From assembly GCA_016124455.1 (NCBI GenBank), contig WGNQ01000001.1, positions 62,001 to 126,000 on the forward strand: a stretch of DNA of 64,000 bases, written 5' to 3'. Numbering within the stretch: the first letter of the stretch is position 1; every line of letters begins with the position of its first letter. Below are positions 1-9,365 of this stretch, piece after piece. The notes under the pieces were generated by a model. That model ran no database searches. It saw only the letters and a program-made list of their open reading frames with translations, and was not told where the DNA came from. Origin of the DNA: Sideroxydans sp. (GTDB lineage Bacteria > Pseudomonadota > Gammaproteobacteria > Burkholderiales > Gallionellaceae). A program made the position numbers and the translations under genes.

Positions 1-102
1 CTCAGGAACGCACTCAACGATTTGCCCCCATTCGAATGGGAAGCGAGCCCGAAAACCATCCAGCTGGTACCGGAAACCGGCACGACGCAGGCAGCCGGCT
101 GA
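1..102 (+). CDS. 3' end of an unidentified protein gene (partial)
   Basis: The frame is open from the first base and ends at TGA 100-102, giving 33 C-terminal residues ending in TGTTQAAG. The segment has no recognisable motif, so no function is proposed. It converges on the next gene, whose stop is only 12 bases away, which supports a real gene end. It could also be a chance open frame, since only about 100 bases are visible. Confidence 0.4.
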   Translation, partial: LRNALNDLPPFEWEASPKTIQLVPETGTTQAAG

Positions 103-114
103 GCCTGCCCATAC

Positions 115-1377
115 TCAATACGGCTGGGATACTTGCGCCTGCAGTTCCCGCAGCTCCTCTTCGACACCTGCGGCGTGGGTCAGCATCGCCACATTCTGCC
201 GGGTAAAGAAGCCGTCAAAGTCATCGAAGCGCTGCACATACTCGATGATCAGCGAGGAGTGCTCTGAGGCGCTGGAAAATATCTGTTTCAGCCCCTCCTC
301 CCTCGACCCGATCACATCCAGCAGAAACTGGCGTCCCTGCGCCTGTATCCGGTTGACGACATAATCGATGTTCGCCTGGCCATCCCGCTCCCCGTCCCTC
401 ACCGCAAGGGCGATATGATGCAAACGCGGCCCGTAATTCCTGACGAACGTCTCGGTAGGCGAAGGCAGCCGTCCCAGGTGATTGACGAAGTAAGGCGTAT
501 TGTTGGCGGTGAACACCTTGGCCGGGCTGCGTATCTCCTCCGGGTAATGCACGCTCTTGGTGACATTGGTGGAAGAGTTCTGCTCCTTGATGTCATACGA
601 ACCCCAGTAGTAATAACTTGACCATGACAACCACTCGAGGATGGCCACTTCGCGGTTCTGGCTGTAAACGCGGGTAGCCAGGTGGTCGATCGGGCCGACC
701 AGGTCATCGATGCCCAGCTTCTTCTGCAACTCTTTTGCCGCCAGGTAGCGATCCTGTACATCGGCATGGATGCTGCTCATGCCCAATGCATAAGTGCGCA
801 GCTGATCAGCCGGACGCTCCATGTAGGCAACGATGTTATGGGTGTAGGGCGACGGCTTGCTGACGGCGAAATTCCCCGGCAGTTCGAGCTTGCGAACTTC
901 ATCCTGCGAAAAAAACCGGAACTCCCGTTCTTTCTGCAGTTCCACCACACTATGCAAATTAGTCACCCGCAGGATCTCGCCCATGTAACGGCTGTTGGGC
1001 TTGCGCGAGCCGATCGGGTAGACCTCATTCAGGCTGCGGAAAATGCCGCGGATATTTGGGTCTTTGACTTCACGCACCAGCAGGTCGGGCGAATTCATGT
1101 CGATGCGCAGGATATGCGTCCAGTGTGTTTCGCTTTCAAGCGTGACCAGGTAATGATAGGGCGTCATCAGCGCCAGCTCTTCGATATAGTCGATCGAATG
1201 CCCGGGGTCGACGGTCAGCATCAGCGCGTCGATTTCGTGGATCATGTCGGTCAAACCAACACGGTCGCGCTCCTCCAGCAACCGTTGCAGGTATTCCTCA
1301 AAAAACGGGGAGTTCTCCTTGTCGCCATGCCTGGCAAGCTCCATCGATCTGGTCACAAGCTGCTCCCTTCCGAACAT
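115..1377 (-). CDS. HPPD-like VOC-family protein
   Basis: The roughly 420-residue protein has a C-terminal half that reads like the metal-binding half of 4-hydroxyphenylpyruvate dioxygenase (vicinal oxygen chelate fold). A first His sits in IDHLATRV, a second in LHHIALAV, and a Glu in SLIIEYVQRF, the order of the 2-His-1-carboxylate iron site. A final FFTRQNV segment lies where HPPD has its GxGNF motif. The N-terminal half is not recognisable. The start is uncertain: the frame runs upstream to 1527 without a convincing ribosome site. ATG 1377 (MFGREQ) is chosen because the upstream residues are Cys-rich and atypical; ATG 1344 is possible. It is divergent from the ATP-grasp gene. The substrate is unknown. 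Confidence 0.6.
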   Translation of the reverse strand: MFGREQLVTRSMELARHGDKENSPFFEEYLQRLLEERDRVGLTDMIHEIDALMLTVDPGHSIDYIEELALMTPYHYLVTLESETHWTHILRIDMNSPDLLVREVKDPNIRGIFRSLNEVYPIGSRKPNSRYMGEILRVTNLHSVVELQKEREFRFFSQDEVRKLELPGNFAVSKPSPYTHNIVAYMERPADQLRTYALGMSSIHADVQDRYLAAKELQKKLGIDDLVGPIDHLATRVYSQNREVAILEWLSWSSYYYWGSYDIKEQNSSTNVTKSVHYPEEIRSPAKVFTANNTPYFVNHLGRLPSPTETFVRNYGPRLHHIALAVRDGERDGQANIDYVVNRIQAQGRQFLLDVIGSREEGLKQIFSSASEHSSLIIEYVQRFDDFDGFFTRQNVAMLTHAAGVEEELRELQAQVSQPY

Positions 1378-1653
1378 CTTCCACAATATTCTGGAACAGA
1401 CGCAAGCACCGTGCCACATTACCGAATCGCGATCGCATACCGCGCCATGTGGCGTCTGTGATGCAACACCGCAGACCAGACATGCAATGAGCGCACGCAA
1501 TCCGTGCATGGCGGCGCAGCCATGCACAAACTCGAGGCGCGTTGCCTCACTCCGCTCACACCGTGCGACACGGGATGGTCAGCCCGCGACATTGGGGGGT
1601 AAAATGTGCGCTCTCGTCTGGCTGGTCCGGACTCATAATTTCAGGTGTGCAAG

Positions 1654-4212
1654 ATGAACGGTCTTCCGGAAATGCGCGGCGAAGCATCAGCGCAATGGTA
1701 TCCGCTCGGCACGGGTGCACATGACGAAATGCTCCACGATGACGGCAAGGTACGCCCCCACTGGGAGTACATGATCCGTGCATTGCGCACGCTCGGCATG
1801 GAAGAGCTCGAGCGGCGTGGTGCCGAGGCCGCCAAGTTGCTGCGTGAGAACGGCGTCAGCTACAACGTCTACGGCGACCCGGCAGGCCAGACCCGGCCAT
1901 GGCAGCTCGACCCGGTGCCACTGCTGGTTTCCAGCGAAGAATGGGGACTCATCGAATCCGGGCTGCAGGAACGCGCGGAATTGCTGAACCTGATACTCGC
2001 CGACATTTACGGCCCGCGCGAACTGATCCGCAAAGGGCTGCTGCCGATCGAACTCATCTACAATCACGGCGGCTTCCTGCGCGCCTGCGACCAGATCGCA
2101 CTGCGCGGCAAGCACCAGCTGGTAATCTATGCAGCGGATCTGGCGCGCGGACCTGACGAGCGCATGTGGGTCATTGGCGACCGCACCCAGGCTCCGTCCG
2201 GTGCGGGCTATGCGCTGGAAAACCGCGTTGCCATGACGCGCGTGTTGCCCAGCCTGTTTCGTGACTCTCATGTACATCGCCTGGCACTGTTCTTCCAGTC
2301 CCTGCGCGCCAGCCTCAACGCAATTGCCCCGCCGGGAGCGGAAAAACCGCGCGTGGTCGTGCTCACCCCCGGGCCCCTCAACGAAACTTTTTTCGAACAC
2401 GCCTATCTGGCCTCCTATCTCGGCTACTCGCTGGTACAGGGCGACGACCTGACGGTGCGTGACGGCTACCTGTGGCTGAAATCACTCGGCGGACTGGAAC
2501 GCGTCGATGTCGTTCTGCGCCGGGTCGACGATGATTTCTGCGATCCGCTGGAGCTGCGCGAAGATTCGCAACTCGGCGTGCCCGGACTGCTGGAAGTGGT
2601 GCGCCGCGGCAACGTGGCCATCGCCAACCCGCTCGGCAGCAGCGTACTGGAGAACCCCGGCCTGATGGCATTCCTGCCCGGCATTGCCGAACATTTTCTC
2701 GGGCGACCGCTGCGCCTGCCGTCGGCCGCAACCTGGTGGTGCGGCCAGCCGAAAGAACTGGACTACGTGCTGACCAACCTGGAGCGGCTGGTCATCAAGC
2801 CCATCCATCGCAGCGCCAATACACGCCCGATATTTGGCCACCTGCTCAGCCAGCAGGAATTGGCCGACTGGCGCGACCGCATACGCGCGCATCCGGCATT
2901 TTATGTCGGACAGGAACAGGAAGAATTTTCCACCGTCCCCTCCCTCGCGCCCGGCGGGCTGGAGCCGCGCCACGCGGTCTTGCGCAGCTTCCTGGTGGCA
3001 CGCGCAGACGGCTATGTCGTCATGCCTGGCGGATTGACCCGCAGCGCCCCGCAAAAAGGCGACATCCTGGTTTCCAACCAGACCGGCAGCATCAGCAAGG
3101 ACACCTGGGTACTGGCTTCGGAACCTGAGAAACCGGTCAACCTGGTGATGAAGCCAAGCCCGGAGCAGGTCGCCGCCAGCCTCAGCGGCGCGCTGCCGAG
3201 CCGGGCCGCGGGCAACCTGTTCTGGGTCGGCCGTTACGCAGAGCGTGCCGAAGGCACAATACGGCTGTTGCGCTCCACCATCAGGAAACTCTATGGCGAC
3301 CCGGATCGCAGCAGCAGCGAATACGCCAGCCTGTATTGCCTGCTGCGCGCCGTCACGCAACTGACCGGCACCCAGCCGGGATTCCTCGGCGAAGACACTG
3401 CGCTGCTGCGCGAACCCGAACCAGAATTGCTGTCGGTGGCATTCGACGCAACACGGGTCGGCAGCCTGACCAATACACTGCGCTGCCTGGTGCAGGCCGG
3501 GTACGCGGTGCGCGACCTGTGGTCGTCGGATACCTGGCGCGTCATGGACGAACTGGAAGGCTACCTTTTCAGCACGCGTCACCTGACATCCCCCCCGCTG
3601 GGGCAGGTACTCGACATCATGGATCAGCTGATCACCACGCTGTCTGCCTTCAGCGGCCTGATCATGGAAAGCATGATGCGGGGCAATGGCTGGCTGTTCC
3701 TGGACATGGGGCGACGCCTGGAACGCAGCAGCCTGCAACTATCCCTGTTGCAAGCCACCCTGACGAGGCAACAGCCGGAGGCCATGGAAACCCTGCTGAT
3801 CGAGGCCCTGCTGGATACCAGCGACAACCTGATCAGCTATCGCCAGCATTACCGCAACAACATGGAAGTGACGGCCTTTCTCGAGTTGCTGCTGCTGGAT
3901 GAGAACAACCCGCGCTCACTGTCCTACCAGACTGCACGCCTGCAGGAATATGCGAACAGGCTGCCGCGCGAAAACACCGGCGACCGGCGGCTGAGCCTGG
4001 AGCAACGCCTGGCGCTGGATGCAGCAACCACACTGCGCCTGAGCAGCCTGGATGATCTGTCCGCCATTACCGGGGCTGGCGTACGGCAGAACCTGGACCA
4101 ATTGCTGTCCCACCTCAGCCAGCAACTGGGGTTGATGTCCGACGCCATCACCGCGGCCTACTTCCGCCACGAAAGCGCGCCGCAACCGCTCGCATCCCAC
4201 AGGAAAGTGTAG
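1654..4212 (+). CDS. Circularly permuted ATP-grasp / Alpha-E fusion protein
   Basis: This 852-residue protein joins two families often encoded by separate genes. Residues about 1-490 match the circularly permuted ATP-grasp family (DUF404/DUF407), with the conserved YNHGGFLRACD and VVLTPGPLNETFFEH segments and a PLGSSVLENPGLMAFLPG stretch. Residues about 505-845 are the all-helical Alpha-E domain (DUF403), starting at LPSRAAGNLFWVGRYAERAE. ATP-grasp enzymes make amide or peptide bonds using ATP. The family is predicted (Iyer and Aravind) to ligate or modify peptides, but the substrate is unproven. The transglutaminase gene follows after 2 bases, so the two are cotranscribed. ATG 1654 is preferred to an in-frame GTG nine bases earlier. 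Confidence 0.88.
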   Translation: MNGLPEMRGEASAQWYPLGTGAHDEMLHDDGKVRPHWEYMIRALRTLGMEELERRGAEAAKLLRENGVSYNVYGDPAGQTRPWQLDPVPLLVSSEEWGLIESGLQERAELLNLILADIYGPRELIRKGLLPIELIYNHGGFLRACDQIALRGKHQLVIYAADLARGPDERMWVIGDRTQAPSGAGYALENRVAMTRVLPSLFRDSHVHRLALFFQSLRASLNAIAPPGAEKPRVVVLTPGPLNETFFEHAYLASYLGYSLVQGDDLTVRDGYLWLKSLGGLERVDVVLRRVDDDFCDPLELREDSQLGVPGLLEVVRRGNVAIANPLGSSVLENPGLMAFLPGIAEHFLGRPLRLPSAATWWCGQPKELDYVLTNLERLVIKPIHRSANTRPIFGHLLSQQELADWRDRIRAHPAFYVGQEQEEFSTVPSLAPGGLEPRHAVLRSFLVARADGYVVMPGGLTRSAPQKGDILVSNQTGSISKDTWVLASEPEKPVNLVMKPSPEQVAASLSGALPSRAAGNLFWVGRYAERAEGTIRLLRSTIRKLYGDPDRSSSEYASLYCLLRAVTQLTGTQPGFLGEDTALLREPEPELLSVAFDATRVGSLTNTLRCLVQAGYAVRDLWSSDTWRVMDELEGYLFSTRHLTSPPLGQVLDIMDQLITTLSAFSGLIMESMMRGNGWLFLDMGRRLERSSLQLSLLQATLTRQQPEAMETLLIEALLDTSDNLISYRQHYRNNMEVTAFLELLLLDENNPRSLSYQTARLQEYANRLPRENTGDRRLSLEQRLALDAATTLRLSSLDDLSAITGAGVRQNLDQLLSHLSQQLGLMSDAITAAYFRHESAPQPLASHRKV

Positions 4213-4214
4213 CC

Positions 4215-5096
4215 ATGCGTTACCGGGTGATCCACAAAACAGAATATGTCTACAGCGAGTTTGTCGGGCTGTCCTACAATGAGGCACGCCTGCTGCCACG
4301 CAACACGGGCACGCAGCATTGCCAGCGTACACAGTTGCAGATCGAACCGTTGCCTACGGACTACCGCGAGCGCGAGGATTTTTTCGGCAATCGCGTTGCC
4401 TACTTCTCCCTTCGCGAACCGCACCAGCGCTTCGTGGTCACCGCCAGCAGCGAAGTGGAAATCATGCCGCAGGGCAGGCAGCTGAATTTGTCGTGCGGCA
4501 CGGACTGGGAAGCCGTACAGCTATCGCTGCACCAGGCACATGACCCACAAACGCTGGATGCCCGGCAGTACGCCCTGAGTTCCCCCTTTGTGGCAGCCAA
4601 TACCGAGCTGGCCAACTATGCGCAAACCTCATTCCCGCCGGGACGCCCCTTGCTGGAAGCGGTGCATGACCTGATGGGACGCATCCATCGCGACTTCACC
4701 TATGATCCCGGTTTCACCGATCTCGCCACGCCGCTTGCCACCGTACTCGCGCACCGGCGCGGCGTATGCCAGGACTTTGCCCATCTCGCCATCGGTTGCC
4801 TGCGCGCACAAGGACTTGCGGCACGTTACGTGAGCGGCTACCTGGAAACGCTGCCGCCGCCGGGCGCGGCAAAACTGGTCGGTGCCGATGCGTCCCATGC
4901 CTGGTTCTCGGTCTACATCCCGGAACTTGGCTGGGTGGATTTCGACCCGACCAATAACCAGATCCCGGTGGACCAGCACATCGTCGTCGCCTGGGGGCGT
5001 GACTACGGCGATGTGACACCGCTCAAGGGCGTGATCTTCGGCGGCGGCGAGCATGAGCTCATCGTCTCCGTGGATGTGCAGAATCTCGGCTACTGA
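4215..5096 (+). CDS. Transglutaminase-like cysteine protease/transferase family protein
   Basis: The 293-residue protein begins with a beta-rich N-terminal domain (MRYRVIHKTEYVYSE, bacterial transglutaminase-like N-terminal type). It continues with a transglutaminase core holding the Cys-His-Asp triad: Cys in RRGVCQDFAH, His in DASHAWFSVY, and Asp in VDFDPTNN. There is no signal peptide, so it is probably cytoplasmic. It starts 2 bases after the ATP-grasp/Alpha-E gene and is likely translationally coupled. In this conserved neighbourhood the enzyme is thought to hydrolyse or transfer peptide amide bonds made by the ligase partners. Its real substrate is unknown. Confidence 0.9.
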   Translation: MRYRVIHKTEYVYSEFVGLSYNEARLLPRNTGTQHCQRTQLQIEPLPTDYREREDFFGNRVAYFSLREPHQRFVVTASSEVEIMPQGRQLNLSCGTDWEAVQLSLHQAHDPQTLDARQYALSSPFVAANTELANYAQTSFPPGRPLLEAVHDLMGRIHRDFTYDPGFTDLATPLATVLAHRRGVCQDFAHLAIGCLRAQGLAARYVSGYLETLPPPGAAKLVGADASHAWFSVYIPELGWVDFDPTNNQIPVDQHIVVAWGRDYGDVTPLKGVIFGGGEHELIVSVDVQNLGY

Positions 5097-5141
5097 GCGG
5101 AGCAATCCATCACCGCAGGCGCAAACACGCGCTACGCGGGG

Positions 5142-8100
5142 CTAGGCATCACGTGCCCGCCAGCGCAGATCCAGGGTGTGCGGATAGTCAGGGTTGATCG
5201 CTTCCGGCAGCAGTTCACCCTCCTTGCCGGCCGGGGTATGGCCGTGATTCCAGAAACGGCTGACGCGACGCGCCTCCGCCTCGTAGGCATTGACCGGGAA
5301 CACATCATAGCTGCGCCCGCCGGGATGAACCACATGGTAGGTGCAGCCGCCCACCGAGCGGCCATTCCAGCTATCGACGATATCGAACACCAGCGGTGCC
5401 TGCACGCCGATGCTCGGGTGCAGTGCGGAAGGCGGGGCCCATGCGCGATAACGCACACCCGCCACCATTTCCCCCTGCGTGCCGGTGCTGCGCAACGGGA
5501 CACGCCGGCCGTTGCAGGTCACCACATAGCGTGATCCTGCCATGCCGTTCACCTTGACCTGCAAACGCTCCACCGACGAATCGACATAGCGCGCCGTGCC
5601 GGTACTGCTGACCTCCTCGCCCAGCACATGCCAGGGCTCGATGCCCTTGCGCAGCTCGAGCTGGATATCCTGCACCGTGACCATGCCGTAATGCGGAAAG
5701 CGGAATTCCATGAATGGCTCGAACCATTCGAGTTGCAGCGGATAGCCGGCGCGCTGCAAATCACCCACCACATCCCGCATGTCGGCACGCACGTAATGCG
5801 GCAGCATGAAGCTGTCATGCAACGCCGTTCCCCAGCGCACCAGGTCATGCCGGTACGGCGTTTTCCAGAACCATGCAATGAGCCCGCGCAACAGCAGCAT
5901 TTGCACCAAGCTCATGCGGGCATGCGGCGGCATTTCAAAAGCGCGCAACTCGACCAGGCCGAGCCGGCCGGTATCGCTGTCGGGCGAGTACAGCTTATCG
6001 ATACAGAACTCGGTACGGTGGGTATTGCCGGTCACATCGATAAGCAGGTGGCGCAACAGACGGTCAACCAGCCACGGCGATGGCGCCTCCCCTTCCGGCA
6101 TTTGCTGGAAAGCGATTTCCAGCTCATACAGGTTTTCGCTGCGCGCTTCATCCACGCGCGGCGCCTGGCTGGTGGGCCCGATGAACAAACCGGAAAACAG
6201 GTAGGACAGCGCCGGATGATGCTGCCAATAGGTGACCAGGCTGCGCAGCAAATCCGGCCGGCGCAGCACCGGGCTGTCGGCCGGCGTGGCACCGCCGATG
6301 GTGACGTGGTTGCCGCCGCCGGTGCCGGTATGGCGTCCGTCGAGCATGAACTTCTCGGTGCCGAGACGCGTCAGGTGTGCCTGCTCGTAGAGCGTAGTGG
6401 TGTTGCGTACCAGTTCGTCCCAGCTTGCCGCCGGATGGATGTTGACCTCGATCACGCCGGGATCGGGTGTCACCGGCAGGCGCACCAGGCGCGTATCGCG
6501 CGGCGGCTGGTAGCCTTCCAGCACCACCGGCATGTCGAGGGCTGCAGCCGTCGCCTCGACCGAGGCTACCAGGTCGAGGTAGTGCTCAAGTTCGGTAGTG
6601 GGCGGCAGGAACACATGCATGCGCCCGTCGCGCGTTTCCACGCACAGCGCAGTATGGGGAATATATTCGGGTTGCCCGGCCTCTTCCGCATCGGCAGCCG
6701 CCTGGTCGTGGATCTCCGGATGCTCGTTTTCCTTTTCCTCCAGCTTGCCGTAACGGCGCGCCACTTCGCCGGCCACGTCGCCCAGCGCGCCGACCTCCTC
6801 GAACAGGCTGCGTGTGTGCTCTTCGTCGCGCTTTTCCAGCGGCACCCAGGGCAATGAACCAAGCGGCAGGCGCAGGCCCATGGCGGAATCCCCCGGTACC
6901 AGAAACATCTCGCCACGCCGGAATTCCCACTGACTGCTCGCCCATGTGCTGCGCCTGCGGTCCCAATGCAGCGGCAGGGTATATCCCACCGGCGCCCCCG
7001 GATCGCCGCCCAGCAGCCTGGCCAGGCGCTTGCGTTCCAGCGCATCCTTGAGGTCGCTCTTGAGCGGATCGAGGTTGGCCGGCACCAGGCCTTCCTGCAG
7101 CAAGTAATGCAACGGGTCTTCGTAACCCGGCCTGATGGTGTCTGCAGTGACGCCCAGCCGTTGCGCCAGTTGCTGCATGAATTTTTCGGCATGCTCCCGG
7201 GTGTAACCATAATCCTTGCCCACATCTGCGAGCAGCTTCGCGTTGTGCCACACCGGCACACCATCCTTGCGCCAGAAGCATGCCAGTTGCCAGCGCGGCA
7301 ACGGCTCACCCGGATACCATTTGCCCTGGCCGTAATACAGCATGCCGCCGGGACCGAAAGCATCGCGCAGGCGCCGCATCAATTCATCGGCAAGCCTGCG
7401 CTTTTCCGGGCCGTCCGCCGCCGTGTTCCATTGCGCAGATTCCATGTCGTCGATCGACACGAATGTCGGTTCGCCGCCCATGGTCAGGCGCACATCGCCC
7501 TGTTCCAGCTCTGCATCGATCTGATGTCCAAGCGCCTCGATAGCGGACCACTGCGCGTCGCTGTAGGGCTTGGTCACGCGCGGATCTTCGTGGATGCGCT
7601 GCACGCCGTTGTTGAAACAGAATTCCACCGCGCTCTCGCCCTCGAAGCCGCCGCTCACCGGTGCCGCGCTCACCGGGTCGGCACTGCATGCCAGCGGGAT
7701 ATGCCCTTCGCCGGCAAACAGCCCGGAGGTCGGGTCGAGCCCGATCCAGCCCGCGCCCGGCACATAGACCTCGGCCCAGGCATGCAGGTCGGTGAAGTCC
7801 TGCTCCGGCCCCGAAGGGCCATCCAGTGATTTGACGTCGGCAGTCAGTTGCACCAGATAACCCGAGACGAAGCGCGCAGCCAGCCCCAGATGGCGCAGTA
7901 CCTGCACCAGCAACCACCCCGAGTCGCGGCAGGAGCCGAGTGCCCGGGACAGGGTCTCCTCGCAGGTTTGCACCCCGGCCTCCAGGCGAATGGTGTAATT
8001 CACCCCCTGGTACAGGCGCCGATTCAATCCCACCAGGAAATCGACGATCCCGCACGGCGAGCGGTCTATGCCAGCCAGCCATTCCCTGAGCAGAGGCCCC

Positions 8101-8468
8101 TGCTCGCTGACCTCCAGGTAAGGGCCGAGCTCCTTATTCAGTTGCGCATCGTAGGTGAACGGATAGTTCGCAGCGTATTCCTCGACAAAAAAATCGAATG
8201 GATTGATTACCGTCATGTCGGCGACCAGGTCCACTTCGATCGAGAGTTCGCGGGTCTTCTCCGGAAACACTACGCGCGCCAGGTAGTTGCCGAACGGATC
8301 CTGCTGCCAGTTGATGAAATGGTTTTCCGGCTTGATGCGCAGCGAATAGGACTCGATCGGGGTGCGCGAATGCACAGCCGGGCGCAATCGGAACACATGC
8401 GGGCCGAGCTGCACCGGCTTGTCGTAGAGGTACTGTGTCTTGTGGTTGAGCGCGACGCGTATGGTCAT
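5142..8468 (-). CDS. Transglutaminase / DUF2126 putative amidoligase fusion
   Basis: The 1108-residue protein has an N-terminal transglutaminase-like region (residues about 1-280: beta-rich N domain, then Cys in GSCRDSGWLL, His in DLHAWAEVYV, Asp in GLDPTSG). It is followed by about 800 residues of DUF2126, a family annotated as putative amidoligase with a glutamine-synthetase-like fold. Length and domain order are typical of the family. The gene converges on the ATP-grasp/transglutaminase pair with a 45-base gap. The combination of ligase and Cys hydrolase in one chain suggests making and trimming amide or isopeptide bonds. That role is inferred from the family; nothing here identifies the substrate. 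Confidence 0.9.
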   Translation of the reverse strand: MTIRVALNHKTQYLYDKPVQLGPHVFRLRPAVHSRTPIESYSLRIKPENHFINWQQDPFGNYLARVVFPEKTRELSIEVDLVADMTVINPFDFFVEEYAANYPFTYDAQLNKELGPYLEVSEQGPLLREWLAGIDRSPCGIVDFLVGLNRRLYQGVNYTIRLEAGVQTCEETLSRALGSCRDSGWLLVQVLRHLGLAARFVSGYLVQLTADVKSLDGPSGPEQDFTDLHAWAEVYVPGAGWIGLDPTSGLFAGEGHIPLACSADPVSAAPVSGGFEGESAVEFCFNNGVQRIHEDPRVTKPYSDAQWSAIEALGHQIDAELEQGDVRLTMGGEPTFVSIDDMESAQWNTAADGPEKRRLADELMRRLRDAFGPGGMLYYGQGKWYPGEPLPRWQLACFWRKDGVPVWHNAKLLADVGKDYGYTREHAEKFMQQLAQRLGVTADTIRPGYEDPLHYLLQEGLVPANLDPLKSDLKDALERKRLARLLGGDPGAPVGYTLPLHWDRRRSTWASSQWEFRRGEMFLVPGDSAMGLRLPLGSLPWVPLEKRDEEHTRSLFEEVGALGDVAGEVARRYGKLEEKENEHPEIHDQAAADAEEAGQPEYIPHTALCVETRDGRMHVFLPPTTELEHYLDLVASVEATAAALDMPVVLEGYQPPRDTRLVRLPVTPDPGVIEVNIHPAASWDELVRNTTTLYEQAHLTRLGTEKFMLDGRHTGTGGGNHVTIGGATPADSPVLRRPDLLRSLVTYWQHHPALSYLFSGLFIGPTSQAPRVDEARSENLYELEIAFQQMPEGEAPSPWLVDRLLRHLLIDVTGNTHRTEFCIDKLYSPDSDTGRLGLVELRAFEMPPHARMSLVQMLLLRGLIAWFWKTPYRHDLVRWGTALHDSFMLPHYVRADMRDVVGDLQRAGYPLQLEWFEPFMEFRFPHYGMVTVQDIQLELRKGIEPWHVLGEEVSSTGTARYVDSSVERLQVKVNGMAGSRYVVTCNGRRVPLRSTGTQGEMVAGVRYRAWAPPSALHPSIGVQAPLVFDIVDSWNGRSVGGCTYHVVHPGGRSYDVFPVNAYEAEARRVSRFWNHGHTPAGKEGELLPEAINPDYPHTLDLRWRARDA

Positions 8469-8640
8469 GGTGCCAGTTCCTGCCTTCTCAGTATTCCTGC
8501 CGCGATGGCAGTTTAACGAACTCTACCGGAAACCGGCGACATTGTACGCAGTCGCCGTTGCCCTCATTCGGGAGCAGCGTGCCGGCATGGCCAGCCATGA
8601 GCCGGCCCTCACAATTATCTAGATATGTCATAGATATATT

Positions 8641-8656
8641 GGCCTATATGTAGGCC
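8641..8656. repeat. Short inverted repeat in a divergent promoter region
   Basis: GGCCTA and TAGGCC flank a TATG centre, forming a small palindrome in the 234-base region between the DUF2126 gene and the retropepsin-like gene. It lies about 45 bases upstream of the start at 8703, so it could be an operator. No regulator is identifiable. Confidence 0.3.
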
Positions 8657-8702
8657 TGACCAAAGCATGGTAGCTTGTGCGGCAAAGGAGGCTCAGGGAA
8701 AA

Positions 8703-9284
8703 ATGTCCAGGTTAATTCATTACATCGCCATACCACTCATTGCCTTTTGTGATGCGCTGCCGTCAGCGTCTGCGGCAACTTACTACGACTGCATGAAACC
8801 GGATGGCTCCATAACGTACCGCGCCGAACCCTGTTTCAAGGGAGAGAAAGCCGCCCGGCATTTCCCGGTTGACCTGTCACGCTTCGACAACAGCAAAAAG
8901 GAGTCTGTCGGCACATCCACCGCCAGCCCCATCGACTTGCGCCCTGAGCACAATGGCAACTATTTGGTACCCGGCAGCATTAATGGACATGCGGTTACAT
9001 TTACCGTAGACACCGGCGCTTCCTACTTATCCATATCTTCCGGGACAGCAGCAGCTTTCGGAATCAGCGGCTGCGCCTTGCATGGCAAATCTGCGACGGC
9101 CAACGGCATGATTGATGTATGCATGACGACGGCATCGAGCATTACCGTAGGGGCGTTTCATCTAACCGATGTAGCCATATCGGTTGTACCCAACCTGGTA
9201 GGGAACCCATTGCTTGGCATGAATGTATTGCGCAATTTCAGAATAGAACAGGAAAACGGCGCGATGCGAATCTCCCGGCAGTAA
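8703..9284 (+). CDS. Secreted retropepsin-like aspartic protease with DUF4124 domain
   Basis: The 193-residue protein has an N-terminal signal peptide (hydrophobic stretch to about residue 25, ending SASA-A). A short DUF4124-type segment follows (YYDCMKPDGSITYRAEPC). The rest is a clan AA aspartic protease domain with the active-site VDTGASYLSIS, and ends VGNPLLGMNVLRNFRIE, a pattern of single-domain retropepsin-like bacterial proteases. Such enzymes act as dimers, probably in the periplasm. The start at ATG 8703 follows AAAGGAGG at 8684-8691; an in-frame ATG at 8667 would precede that ribosome site. It stands alone between divergent and convergent neighbours. Confidence 0.82.
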   Translation: MSRLIHYIAIPLIAFCDALPSASAATYYDCMKPDGSITYRAEPCFKGEKAARHFPVDLSRFDNSKKESVGTSTASPIDLRPEHNGNYLVPGSINGHAVTFTVDTGASYLSISSGTAAAFGISGCALHGKSATANGMIDVCMTTASSITVGAFHLTDVAISVVPNLVGNPLLGMNVLRNFRIEQENGAMRISRQ

Positions 9285-9365
9285 TCATGTGTGGCTGCAA
9301 CAACACCCGGTGACAACAAGGAAGTGCCCGGGCGCTAGCTTGCTGTTTCCGGCATGCAGCGATTG

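Noticed and set aside
1378-1527. Longer N-terminus of the HPPD-like protein
   Set aside because: The extra 50 residues are Cys-rich, lack a convincing ribosome site and do not form a clean signal peptide. The exact start remains uncertain.
5628-6857. Long plus-strand open frame (409 codons) opposite the DUF2126 gene
   Set aside because: It is a shadow of the GC-rich minus-strand gene, with His/Gln/Arg-rich composition and no domain.
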